In this document: piece by piece, positions 45,787 to 56,164 of the stretch
Layout of the letters: every line of letters begins with the position of its first letter
How positions within the stretch are numbered: position 1 is the stretch's first letter
NCBI GenBank assembly: GCA_025765595.1
Contig: JAIVFH010000021.1
Span: forward strand, 186,001-250,000
Length of the DNA stretch: 64,000 nt
DNA from: Obelidium mucronatum
Taxonomy: Eukaryota > Chytridiomycota > Chytridiomycetes > Chytridiales > Chytriomycetaceae
Direction: 5' to 3'
Position numbers and translations under genes: made by a program
Notes under the pieces: generated by a model
Told to the model about the DNA's origin: nothing
Database searches by the model: none
Seen by the model: the letters and a program-made list of their open reading frames with translations, nothing else

Positions 45787-48491
45787 ATGGACGAAGGAGA
45801 TCTGCCACCAACGTCCACCTTCACATTTGTCCCAACATCGGTATCGATTCCCGAACCATCAGGCGGGGAAGCAGAAGTGGTTTTGACCAGCTGGTTGGTG
45901 CTCCATTCGGCTTTCAACAACCATTGTCAAATCAATCTTCTTGAACGATACTAGGGCCATCTTAATTCTCGTCACTCTGTTGATATCCACTCTTTTTGTA
46001 TCTTATTTACTGGAACGGAGGCGGATCCGTCAGATTTTTGTGCATGAAACCATTGTTGCGTTGGGAATGGGTGCCGCAGTTGGACTCGTTGTTCGATATA
46101 TTGGCGATCAAACTGGCGGTGAAAGTTTGAGAGAAATGGTGTCGTTTGACCACAGGTATGTGGGGAGGGATTGAGACTGATTGTGAAGTCTTCACTTATG
46201 GCTTCTTCAGATATTTCTTCAACTTGATTCTGCCTCCCATTATTTTGAACTCTGGATATGACCTGAAACGCGTTCGTGTCTCTTTATTATTTTCATTTCA
46301 GTGCTTTCGATTCGATCGTCTTAAAAAACGCATGCATGTTTTTGCAGAAAAGTTTCTTTCGGAATTTTGGCACAATCCTCACATTTGCATTCGCTGGAAC
46401 TCTAATTGCTTCTTTGGTGATGGGAGTTCTGATATATATTGTGGTTTTACTTCATCTGACACCCGTCCGTCTTACATTCCTTGATTGTATGATGTTTGGA
46501 TCAATCCTAAGTTCAACGGATCCCGTCACCATTATTGCCATCTTCAATCAACTGAAAGTCGATCCTGATTTATTTGCGATCGTGTTTGGGGAGAGTTTGA
46601 TGAATGATGCTGTTGCGATTGTTCTGTTCACGTTCGTTGAAATTGAAGTCAACTTGATATCCCTCTTACTCACGGGCCCAAATCCTTCTTTATATTAGCA
46701 CGCTCTCAAAATTTCACGGACAAGAAGCTACTGTCACCTCCTTGCTTGCTGGAACAGTTTCTTTTATCACTGTCTTTTCTGGCTCTTTACTGATTGGGTC
46801 CATCATTGCTTTGATCACATCCTTGACACTCAAACACACCCATCTGCATAAACATCCCGCCTTGGAATCTTGCATCATCACTTTATTAGCATACAGCAGC
46901 TACCTGCTCAGTAACTCGATCCACCTCAGTGGAATAGTCAGTCTCCTATTCTGCGCCATTACATTGAAACACTATGCCTACGACAATATGAGTTTACGTA
47001 CTAGAAGAACGACAAAATACATGTTCCGCGTGTTGAGTCAATTGGCGGAGAACTTTGTGTTTATTTACCTGGGCGTAACGCTGTTCGCGAATCGAGAACA
47101 GGTTTTTAGTTTGACGTTGACGTTCTTCACTTTGGTACGGCAGAAAAAATATTTTTTTGATGGTCTACAGTATTTTTTTTAACTTTTTTTTTTCTGTCAT
47201 CATCTAGATTATTGTTCTTTTTTCTCGTTACGCATCAATCCGACCACTAGCCTCCCTGTTGAATTCATTAAACCCTTCCAAACCTCTGATCCCGCAAAAT
47301 TACCAGACGATTCTCTGGTGGGCTGGTCTCCGCGGTGCCATTGCTTTCGCCTTGAGTTTCGAAATGACAAGCCCAAGTGCAGCAGCAATGCGGACAACGA
47401 CACTTGTAGTCTGTGTCATGAGTGTGGTTGGACTCGGTGGAACAGTCGGAATGGCTTTGGAAGTGAGTAAAGTGAAGCTTGGAGTTGTGGATAATGATGG
47501 TGATGAAAGTAGCGAGGATGAAGAAGATTGGGTGAGTTTTTATTTTTTATTTTTTATTTTTTATTTTTTATTTTTATTTTTATTTTTTATTTTTTATTTT
47601 TTATTTTTTATTTTTTATTTTTTATTTTTTATTTTTTATTTTTTATTTTTTATTTTTTATTTTTTATTTTTTATTTTTTATTTTTTATTTTTTATTTTTA
47701 TTTCATCATCTTCTTCTTCATCTGTACACTATATTAATCTTCCAATGTTTCAGGACGATGAAATTGCATTTCATGGAAGCGAAGGAGCATATAGCAGGAG
47801 TAACAACACTCGCCGAGGTCGAAAAGACATTCACCAGTCGAGTAATCATTCAATGACAACCCGCTCCATGAGTGAAGATGCAGCTTCTCGCAACAGTGGT
47901 TTCAACACAAGTTCAGCATTTGAATTACGACACCAAAGCAGCATCCAAAAACAACAACACCAACAGCAGCAGCATCAGAACCATCACCAACAGCATAGAA
48001 GGAATATATCCCCAATTCATAGTGAGGATGAAGAAACAACTATCGGCAGCACAAGTGAACCGACAGAATCGCACTGGTTCATTGACTTTGACAACAAGTG
48101 GATGAAGCCCCTCTTTACAAGACGAAGAGTTGGTACACACAATACACGCGGCATTCAACCCTTCAATTTTTATTACAATGATGAAGAAACAGTGGAAATG
48201 GGGCTATTGCAAACCAACAACAGGAGGCGGGAACGCGAGCAGAGCAAAAAAGGAAAGACGGGCGCTGGAAAAGGTGTTGAGGAGAATGGTGGTGGGACTG
48301 GTTTGTTATCACCGAATTCAGATGCATCTGCGACACGTGCAACATCTGTTGGGAAGAGAAGTTCTAAATCCAGAGTCTCGACTCCAACACATGATTCCAG
48401 CAGTAATGGGTGGAGAAACGTATCTGGAGTTGCTGGGTTTGGTGCTGTCCCATCTTTAGACGAGAGGAAGAAAGGCAATTCCTTGGAGTAG
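45787..48491 (+). CDS. NHX1: Na+/H+ exchanger, endosomal NHE/NHX type
   Basis: Start MDEGDLPPTSTFTF; a 62-nt intron leads to ILVTLLISTLFVSYLLERRR and the helices of CPA1 antiporters. Signatures: FFNLILPPIILNSGYDLKR, ILSSTDPVTIIAIF, GESLMNDAVAIVLF (the acidic-Asn transport site) and ILWWAGLRGAIAFALSF (the conserved Arg region). The protein exchanges Na+ or K+ for H+ across endosomal, vacuolar or plasma membranes. The tail after 47755 is Gln/His- and Ser-rich. Introns (for example 45894-45955, 46637-46699 and 47532-47753) join in frame. The last of these is filled with an ATTTTTT repeat. Confidence 0.88.
47533..47702 (+). repeat. (ATTTTTT)n microsatellite inside an exchanger intron
   Basis: A run of a 7-bp unit (TTTTTTA) over about 170 bp with few interruptions, between a donor GTGAGTTTT at 47532 and an acceptor TTTCAG at about 47753. 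Because 3 x 7 = 21, it reads as an open frame of Phe/Ile/Tyr/Leu, but that peptide is not real coding. Confidence 0.9.
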
Positions 48492-48582
48492 ATAGTATAA
48501 ATGCTACATTGCAACGGTTGATATATTCTTGAGAGATAAATAAATAGATTCTCTATAATGCAAATGTTTCATCGCAGGGAGA

Positions 48583-48905
48583 TCAAGAAGACGAATTTCC
48601 ATATCGTTTACACAAGGCGAAATCACCGCATATAAATCGGATGACTGCATCCAACATCCGTCGAATGCCAAGCAACTTTTCGTGCTCTTCGGCAATCTCT
48701 TCCAGCTTGCGATATGACCGCATTATCACTCCGAATATCCATCAATTCAGGGTTTTCCCAATTCCAACAGCAACATCTCCATCAGCTCACGTTCACTCTC
48801 ATTCAGTCCGCCGTCAACTTTTAAATCATGAAGATGATAAGCAAGACCGCCCTCCTTCTGGAATCGGAGCAAAATCGCTGCAAGTTACAACTGAAATTCA
48901 AAAAT
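48583..48905 (-). CDS. Small unrecognised gene or remnant
   Basis: The minus strand shows two coding-like blocks: AILLRFQKEGGLAYHLHDLK...SERELMEMLLLELGK, then in another frame MRSYRKLEEIAEEHEKLLGIRRMLDAVIRFICGD ending at 48583. The amphipathic helices look like real protein, but no splice signal joins the two frames, so there may be an indel. I cannot name it. It is convergent with the exchanger gene, 90 bp from its stop. Confidence 0.4.
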
Positions 48906-49048
48906 CAAATTAACTCTCGCGAAGATTGTATCTATTCAGATCTGCCTTCTCCTAGTTGAGTGACTCCACAAGCGAAAAGGAAGGGTTTGAAAACTTCTTT
49001 ATTCGTAAAAAATATGATAATAAATAGTTACAAAAACGAAAACAAGAC

Positions 49049-50143
49049 ATGGACTTTGTGTTTTGCGATCCTGTTGATGCCACTATTTTAGTCACATACA
49101 CCATGGCTCTACAAAAGCTAGCCGAGTTCTACAACATTTCGGACATTGTCGGTGCATTGAATGAAGTCGCCTCTGTGAGAAAATCACAAAGACCCACCTG
49201 GTCAGAGTTTGGCAACAAGAACAAGTTTGGATTCTTGAACGGCATACTCACTCTCTCGCCGGATCAGAATATGAGGGACGACTATGCTTCAAAGATTTAT
49301 TGGACGTTGAGGACTCCAAGTCTCCCTGAACCCAACTCAGACCAAGAAAGGCGGTGTCTGAACCTCTTGTACAACCGTTTCATCCATCCCTTCAAGCAAT
49401 ACAGTAAAGGAAGTTCAAATTCAACACCTCATGAATCGCCTCCATCAACCCCACCCGGTGCATCGTCGCTAGCTTTGGATTCAAATGCTGTGAATCCATG
49501 TCAAAGCAACTTCAAAGCTGCACTCATGAAAAGAGACAAAGTTTGTCTGTTTTGTTGGGTAAACGATCCACTGGATGCAGCTCATCTGATTGCTCAGAAA
49601 GGAGGAGCATCAATTGCGCCTCTTGTGGAAGATCTTCTCTTCCGGGCGAGCCTCGATAACATCTACAGAGTCCAAAACGGAATTTTCCTCTGTAAAAATT
49701 GCCATACCCCATTCGATGGTCTCCGACGCTACATTGAAGTCGTAGATGGAGGCCTTGTTGCTAAGGTTGTCAACTTGACCAACGATTCTCAGAATGAAGA
49801 ATGGCGGAAAGCGGTTCGTGACCTTCGGATTGGCCGTGCAGGGCGTGAGGAAGATTGGCCGGGGCGGCAAGCTGTTGATGCTGCTGGAGATATGTACATC
49901 TACTTTGACCAGAATGATGCCAACATACTTCCCAATCAAACCGCCCTGATCTTCCATAAAGCAGCATGCTTGATTTGGAAAATGGCTGGGGCTGCCAATG
50001 ACAGCTCTAATGAATTTCTGGACGACGGTGATGATGGGAGTGTTGACGGTCTTTTAGCGAAGGTTAGCAACAGATTGCGGGGTTTGGATGGAAATAATGA
50101 CCGTTCAAGCTTAACATTGGGTGGACTGGAAGACTTCGAATAG
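49049..50143 (+). CDS. HNH_2-type endonuclease domain protein
   Basis: 364 aa, no intron. An N-terminal half of unknown function (MDFVFCDPVDATILVTYTMA...) and a Pro/Ser linker lead to the HNH domain: FKAALMKRDKVCLFCWVNDP, DAAHLIAQKGG, then NGIFLCKNCHTPFDG. The Cys pairs and the AHLIA His are those of the HNH_2 family. Such stand-alone proteins are often multiplied in fungi and their role is unknown. No intron or repeat suggests it is part of a self-splicing element. Acidic C-terminus. Confidence 0.8.
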   Translation: MDFVFCDPVDATILVTYTMALQKLAEFYNISDIVGALNEVASVRKSQRPTWSEFGNKNKFGFLNGILTLSPDQNMRDDYASKIYWTLRTPSLPEPNSDQERRCLNLLYNRFIHPFKQYSKGSSNSTPHESPPSTPPGASSLALDSNAVNPCQSNFKAALMKRDKVCLFCWVNDPLDAAHLIAQKGGASIAPLVEDLLFRASLDNIYRVQNGIFLCKNCHTPFDGLRRYIEVVDGGLVAKVVNLTNDSQNEEWRKAVRDLRIGRAGREEDWPGRQAVDAAGDMYIYFDQNDANILPNQTALIFHKAACLIWKMAGAANDSSNEFLDDGDDGSVDGLLAKVSNRLRGLDGNNDRSSLTLGGLEDFE

Positions 50144-50865
50144 GTCAGATGAATATCAACTGTCATTTTTAGTTTCGTTTTTCGTTTGCGTTTTCTTGGC
50201 TCTTGAGTGCTGTGTGGTGTTTTCGAAACATATATTGGTTATGTGCCCTCCTTCCCATTGTTATGACAACTGCTGACAACTCCATTGTCCTTGAATCATA
50301 TCTTGACGATATGAATACAAGATCCGATTCATTGGAACTAGCATAAGTCTGTTCACAAAGTAGTTAGTATGCAAACGGAATAAAGAATGTCTCCTTTTTA
50401 AGCAGACGGATAGTGAAGAGTGCTTTGCTCAATTGCTGCAACAAAGCAGTGACTGGATTATGTTGGAGTGTGTGGATTACTTAAAATGTCTGTGGATTAC
50501 TTAAAATGTCGAATCTGATCTTGAGACGCGACAAGGGCTTATTTAGAGTGACTCAAACACAACTTGAAGTCATCAAAAGTTAAAAAATTGCAATTGAATA
50601 TCGCTACCGTCGGCGGTGGGAAACAGAATGAAAGAAGGTGTAAAATTCAAAAAGAATTTGACAGATTCCTTTTATTCTCTGCTTTTTCGTAAAGATCAAT
50701 TAAACAGACTTGTAAGTACCAGTGAATTGGTCCTTGTATTGACGAGCCTGTTGTGTGTGTGTGTAGAGTATGTTTTAGTAGTTGTTGCAATGAATGGACA
50801 CATGTAGATTGTTGCAATGAATGGACACATGTAGATTATTGAAATGAATGGATACATGTAGATGG
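50144..50865. other. Intergenic with small tandem duplications
   Basis: No gene seen. A unit containing GTGTGGATTACTTAAAATG-like sequence is doubled near 50470-50508. A unit containing AATGAATGGACACATGTAG occurs three times near 50789-50865, directly before the hairpin array. Confidence 0.6.
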
Positions 50866-50867
50866 AA

Positions 50868-52545
50868 TCACCGCCTACGGCGGTATGGTATGGTATGCTA
50901 TCATACAGTGTGAGAATGAAAAGGAAATCGCCGCCTACGGCGGTATGGTATCAAATCACAGAGTAGAGAAAGGAAAGGAAATCACCGCCTACGGCGGTGT
51001 GGGACTGCCGAAGGCAGTAAACAGTTTTATACGAAAGAAATCACCGCCTACGGCGGTACAGTATGCAATCAAAGAGTAGAAAAAGAAAAGAATATCACCG
51101 CCTACGGCGGTACGGTACACAATCAAAGAGTAGAGAAAGGAAAGAATATCACCGCCTACGGCGGTATGGTATGGTATGAAATCGTGGAGTAGAAAAAGAA
51201 AACGAAATCACCGCCTATCGCGGTATGCAATGGTATCGTATGGTATCGTACAGCATGAGAAAGAAAAGAATATCACCGCCTACGGCGGTACAGTATGCAA
51301 TCAAAGAGTAGAAAAAGAAAAGAATATCACCGCCTACGGCGGTACGGTACATAATCAAAGAGTAGAGAAAGGAAAGAATATCAACGCCTACGGCGGTATG
51401 GTATGTCACCGCCTATGGCGGTATGCAATTGTATGGTATGGTATCGTACAACACGACAAAGAAAGGGAAATCACCGCCTACGGCGGTGTAGAATGAAAAG
51501 GAAATCACCGCCTACGGCGGTATGGTATCAAATCACAGAGTAGAGAAAGGAAAGGAAATCACCGCCTACGGCGGTGTGGGACTGCCGACGGCAGTTAACA
51601 GTTTTATACGAAAGAAATCACCGCCTACGGCGGTGTGACGAAAAGAAACATCGCCTACGGCGATGCTATTCGCCTACGGCGGTGCAATTCGCCTTCGGCA
51701 CCGCCTTCGGTGGTGATATGCCGCCTTCGGCGGCCACCAAAAAAAAAAAAAAAAAAAAAACGCCTACGGCGAGAAGAAAAATCGCCTTCGGCGATGCGAT
51801 TCGCCTTCGGCGGAAAGAAACATCGCCTGCGGCGATGCGATACAACGAAAAAAAGACACATACAGTAAGTATGGTATGGTATGAAATCGTGGAGTAGAAA
51901 AAGAAAACGAAATCACCGCCTATCGCGGTATGCAATGGTATCGTATGGTATCGTACAGCATGAGAAAGAAAAGAATATCACCGCCTACGGCGGTGTAGGA
52001 CTGCCGAAGGCAGTGAAATCTTTTCTACGAAAGAACCCACCGCCTTCGGTGTGACGCGCCTACGGCAATGTGACGAAAAGAAACATCGCCTTCGGCGATT
52101 GACCGGTGATATGCTATCATACAGTGTGAGAATGAAAAGGAAATCACCGCCTACGGCGGTATGGTATCAAATCAAAGAGTAGAGAAAGGAAAGGAAATCA
52201 CCGCCTACGGCGGTGTGGGACTGCCGAGGCAGTAAACAGTTTTATACGAAAGAAATCACCGCCTACGGCGGTGTGACGAAAAGAAACATCGCCTACGGCG
52301 ATGCTATTTGCCTACGGCGGTGCAATTTGCCTTCGGCACCGCCTTCGGTGGTGATATGCCGCCTTCGGCGGCCACCAAAAAAAAAAAAAAAAAAAAAAAA
52401 AAACGCCTTCGGCGAGAAGAAAAATCGCCTTCGGCGATGCGATTCGCCTTCGGCGATGGGAACGCCTTCGGCGATGCGAACCGCCTTCGGCGATGCGAAC
52501 CGCCTTTGGCGGAAACAACATCGCCTTCGGCGATACAAAAAAAAA
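50868..52545. repeat. Array of about forty short perfect hairpins
   Basis: The core is CACCGCCTACGGCGGT or its variants CGCCTTCGGCG and ATCGCCTTCGGCGAT: a GC stem of 4-7 bp around a 3-nt loop (TAC or TTC). From 50868 to 51640 the cores recur every 54-62 bp, separated by AT-rich spacers such as AGAGTAGAGAAAGGAAAG. Around 51640-51860 and 52280-52545 they are packed with almost no spacer. Large block duplications are visible: 51500-51745 repeats as 52140-52375, each followed by a poly-A run. Compensating changes keep the palindrome when the stem changes (ACCGCC/GGCGGT and ATCGCC/GGCGAT). No protein gene fits. Confidence 0.9.
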
Positions 52546-52549
52546 AACA

Positions 52550-53385
52550 TACAGTAACCCCAGAGTCCCCCAAATCATTCGGATCAGCGCCCAATTCCAA
52601 ATGAAGACCATTAAAAGGATAATCACGTTCAGCCTGCCACAAATGATGTTCGGGAGACCAAAAATCAATAGACTGATAGACAGCAAAAAAAGTAGCCAAA
52701 ACGACGGCAATAGCCTTAATATAAGGCCCTTGTGCATGACCAGGACCATGAGACCATTGATTCATTTGCAGTTCCTGGTCGGCGACAATATCACCATAGT
52801 TTCTGCGGCCTTGCTTGTCCCAGTACTTGAAGGGGTCTTTGAGTTCGGTGAATTGGTGGGTGATGCGTGGGTAAGCGCCGATGGGGGCATCGAGGGGGTC
52901 TTCAAAGTACGCGAGGGAGGGGTCAGGGCCTGGGGGCGACTTGATTTTGGGGTTCCTTTTCACGGGGTGTTAGGCCACCAAAGACAAGACCAAAGAAAAA
53001 CAACTCACTGCGCCGCCAGCAGGCCGCTCTGGTCAAACTCGGGCCACTTCATCGGGCCGAGCAGCTTTTCGCCCAGGCCGACGTACGGCTTCGCAGGCGG
53101 CGTGCGCAGCGGGTGGGCGAGGACCTCGGCGGCGTCGAACGTGTCCACGTGCGTCAGCGGCTTCGGCGGCAGCTGGCGGTTCGTCCACAGCTCGGCCGCA
53201 GACTCGAGCGGCAGCTCCGGGGCCGCCCGCGGCGAGCGCGCGAACGGGTCGTACGGCCTAGCAGTTTCGTTAGGCGTTTGCTTAGCGAGTGTGGTCTTTC
53301 CTTACTTGTTGCTGGCGTTCGACGCGGCGCGCGAGTAGTGCGGCGCAAGGCGCGGGATCGCTCTGCTGCGAAGGAGAGAGTGCAT
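52550..53385 (-). CDS. NDUFB8: NDUFB8-like subunit of mitochondrial complex I
   Basis: From ATG 53385: MHSLLRSRAIPRLAPHYSRA, an Arg-rich mitochondrial presequence. A 49-nt intron is followed by a GC-rich exon (PYDPFARSPRAAPELPLESA...GPMKWPEFDQSGLLAA). An intron near 52972-53009 leads to AYPRITHQFTELKDPFKYWD, QGRRNYGDIV, a membrane helix (IKAIAVVLATFFAVYQSIDF) and RDYPFNGLHLELGADPND. The YWD...RRNYG block, single helix and YPFNxLxLExGxDP end are those of NDUFB8, an inner-membrane accessory subunit of NADH:ubiquinone oxidoreductase. The last codons run into the hairpin array, so the true C-terminus (perhaps a further exon) is unclear. Confidence 0.75.
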
Positions 53386-53428
53386 TTCTTTCCTTTTTTG
53401 TTGACTGTCCTTTATTATTGAAAAAAAG
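53386..53428. promoter_or_regulatory. 43-bp divergent promoter interval
   Basis: Separates the NDUFB8-like ATG (minus) from the ATG of the small membrane protein (plus). AT-rich with T- and A-runs. The second such ultra-short head-to-head arrangement in the window. Confidence 0.5.
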
Positions 53429-54313
53429 ATGCCATTCGATCCCACTGTTTACCTTTCGCTGGACGCTGTCGGCAGAGAAGCGTATGCTGCTTCGATTCAA
53501 CTTGACTTTGAAAAGGCAAAGACGGAAAACCTCAAGCTACAGATCCACCTGGGTAAACTCAACGAACACACTCCCACACCCTGAAGACTCTACCGCCCCT
53601 CCCTGTTGAATTCCAACAAAATATATACTTAAACGACTCCTCATTCTTTAACCCCCCCTCTCTTTTGGTTGTTTTCTCCCTTCCTTAACAAAGAATCTAT
53701 CCAGCCACCCAACGCCAGCAAAGAGCGCAAGCAGAGTCTCGACTCGGAACAGTCAAACTTCACAGCAGATGTAATGGAGAAGGCCAAGAACGGAGATCCA
53801 GGAGCTCTCGCCGTGTTACCTTTGCGGTGCCTGTGGTTTCAGGTGTGTGTCAAACCAAAAACCCCCCAACGACTCAACCACAAAAAAAAATGTTAAATAT
53901 TTAAATAAAATAAAAAACAATAGGGAAAGCCGAGCTCAAATAGAGACAGAGTGTACCGTGTGGGTGTGAGTGCGACAGGTGTGGGTCTTGGGTTGTCTAC
54001 AGTGTCTGTTTTGGCTTATCACCAAAGTCCAGAAAAAGTTTTACGTTTTTTCTCTGTTTCACAGAGATGGATTGGATGGTTGGGGTTGGGCTTGGTTTTG
54101 ACTCCGTTGGTTTTGGGGGTCTCCATGCTTTCGTTGGGATTCTTTGTGGATGTTGGTTGTGTTGGGTATGACTGTTGTGTTTCTGGTTGGAATAATGGTG
54201 ATGCCAAAAAGAAGGGTGCCACTTCCACCACCACTACTACCACCAAAAGCGTTTCACTGGATGTTTGTTGCTGGCCACTTGTTTCGTTGACAAGTAATTC
54301 CACATTTGCATAA
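53429..54313 (+). CDS. Small membrane protein, unknown
   Basis: Three exons. MPFDPTVYLSLDAVGREAYA...LQIHL joins across a GTAAAC...AAAG intron to ESIQPPNASKERKQSLDSEQ...ALAVLPLRCLWFQ. A GTGTGT...TAG intron then leads to GKPSSNRDRVYRVGVSATGV, two hydrophobic stretches (VGLGLSTVSVLAY; WLGLGLVLTPLVLGVSMLSL) and a Thr-rich, Cys-containing tail ending at 54313. About 230 aa with 2-3 membrane segments. No family recognised. It may share a promoter with the NDUFB8-like gene. Confidence 0.55.
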
Positions 54314-54689
54314 AAGTTTTTCTCTTTATATACCCACATGATTATGTTATTGCACAATAAAAAGAAAAAAAGAGAGAGAGAGAGATTATATTAGACATGA
54401 TTATGCTGTTTATTTTTTGCAATGATCATTGTTTTAAATTGATGATTGTTGGATATTTACCGTATCTATTGCTTGTCATATTTTTTAAGATCACAATACA
54501 AGTAAACAATAAAGATTCAATGGTTTAAAGGGAAAACTGCCTCCTTAAATATGAATTCCAACATCAAAACAATATCATCTTGGAAAGTCTGACCACTGCC
54601 ACCCAACCTATTTCCAAACTCCACCAGATTAAATTTCCCTGATTATCGACCCCCTAATTTGTATTTCCAACGCGATGAACAACTCTTTA
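54314..54689. other. AT-rich, possible end of a TA-type element
   Basis: From 54392 the sequence TTAGACATG...TGATGATTGTTGGATAT resembles the left end of the TA-flanked element at 57139. No matching right end is seen, so this is at best a fragment. No gene. Confidence 0.35.
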
Positions 54690-55379
54690 AAACCCCCATC
54701 GAAAACTTTCTCAGTTCTTTGTTCCTATATTCAAACAGTTTCCCGTTCCCGCTAAGTGACTAACATCGACAACCCCCGCAAAAAAATGATCTCGAATAAA
54801 TTCAACACAGCCAACTTCATGCTTGATGTGTTCCAAGGCCTTGTCACTGTTTGCAATCTTAAAGGCTGAACGACTTGGTTTTGACTCCAAGTTCTTTCAA
54901 TAACTCCAGTAACTACAATCCTTCACAGAGACCATAGAAGATTGATGCAATCTCCGCCATAGCATTTGACGTTACTAAGTCCTGCTTTGATTTCCAACTC
55001 ACAAAGTTACCGCGGAGAAATACCAAGTAGCTCCAGACAGACTTGCCAGATTCCAAGTCCCCAGTCCAGTCTGAATCAACCCACACCTCAAGATCATAAT
55101 GCCCACGGTTATTGTAATTAAGACTGTACGTTGGCGTTGATGCTAAATAGCGCACCACTTCAATTCCTGCATTCCAATTTGACGCATTTGCATTTGAGTT
55201 GGGTTTACCCAAAGCTCCCATATAGAAGCTAAGTTCTGGTTGAGACCACACCATTGGGTACATCAATTTCCCCACCAGAATTTGATAGTTGTTTTCCATT
55301 GGTAAGTCATCCTCAGCCACCTTTTCCAACCTCAGTCCTGCCGGAAATGGTGTCTTTCTCTCCTTTCCACCCGTCAATT
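54690..55379 (-). pseudogene. Decayed copia pol fragment (RT end and RNase H)
   Basis: The minus strand reads KLTGGKERKTPFPAGLRLEK, GKLMYPMVWSQPELSFYMGA, LEVWVDSDWTGDLESGKSV and KSKQDLVTSNAMAEIASIFY, close to the pol of the element at 59053-63816 but with stops and losses. It continues upstream at 55920-56065, the two parts being separated by the inserted solo-LTR-like repeat. Confidence 0.85.
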
Positions 55380-55919
55380 TGTAACACAGCCACGCGGGAT
55401 TCCTCATTTCTCCCTTCCTCCTTTCCTTCAGGCAGGTAGCCGTGGTTCCAGGGTTACAGACCAACCCACCGCATTTTCAACACTCTCTCCCAATCTCCAA
55501 TCTCTTGCTCCCACGTGTTTTTCCGTGTGAAAGTTAAGCTGTTCACAGCTCAGCGGCCCAATGGCCTGTGATACTGACTGTGGAAATATCAGGTAACTTG
55601 GACGATAGCGTGTTCCAAGGGTTAACAACAACAAATAAAGAAGAACAAATAGAAATAAAGGAATAACATAAATAAAGAGAACAATGACACCTGCAAACGT
55701 CCCCGCTCCTTACGTCACTCGCCTCACTCCCACAATCCACCCTTCGTCTCCCAACTTGCCGCTGTTTGACTTTGACCAGGCCGCACCACTTCCGCGCCGT
55801 GGGTCATCCAGAAAATACTTATCCTTATTACAGCTAGACGGAATTATAATAACGTTTTCCGTTATCCGCGACACAGTTGAGCTGCACCATCAGAATTTGA
55901 ATTCCGGTTTCCCACTTCA
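55380..55919 (-). mobile_element. Solo-LTR-like repeat, copy 2, nested in copia pol
   Basis: Same family as 14735-15321, with TG...CA ends. Removing it joins IIGDYQ to LTGGKERKTPFP of the copia pol fragment. The flanks ATTTG/AATTG (read on the minus strand) look like a mutated 5-bp target duplication. This marks it as an insertion younger than the copia fragment. Confidence 0.65.
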
Positions 55920-56065
55920 CAAATTGGTAATCCCCAATGATCTTCTCAAACCACTTGTGTTTGGTCAATGACCAACCACTGTTCCTCCGAATTTCTTGTG
56001 ATGGTTGTCCCCACATACTTTGCAACATCACACAAGTCTTTCACACTTGTGGTTTTTTAAGTTGT
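55920..56065 (-). pseudogene. Decayed copia pol fragment, upstream part
   Basis: The minus strand reads VKDLCDVAKYVGTTITRNSE and WLVIDQTQVV, matching SVARYVGTTIKRNVEEGWLL of the intact copia near 62570. It is cut from its continuation by the nested repeat. Confidence 0.75.
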
Positions 56066-56164
56066 GGTAGTTCACATAGTTGTGGTTGCTAAGGTTGGGG
56101 ATGGTGAAAATTACAAGGGTAACGCAACGCAGAGCCAAACAGCGAGAAGAGACACAAGAGCGAG

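Noticed and set aside
47259..48491. A single 410-codon exon containing a Phe/Ile/Tyr repeat
   Set aside because: A clear GTGAGT donor and TTTCAG acceptor flank the repeat. The open frame is an accident of the 7-bp unit.
50868..52545. CRISPR-like array
   Set aside because: Repeats are evenly spaced in part, but the spacers are themselves near-identical, the host is eukaryotic and the core is a short palindrome of variable sequence. No Cas gene is present.
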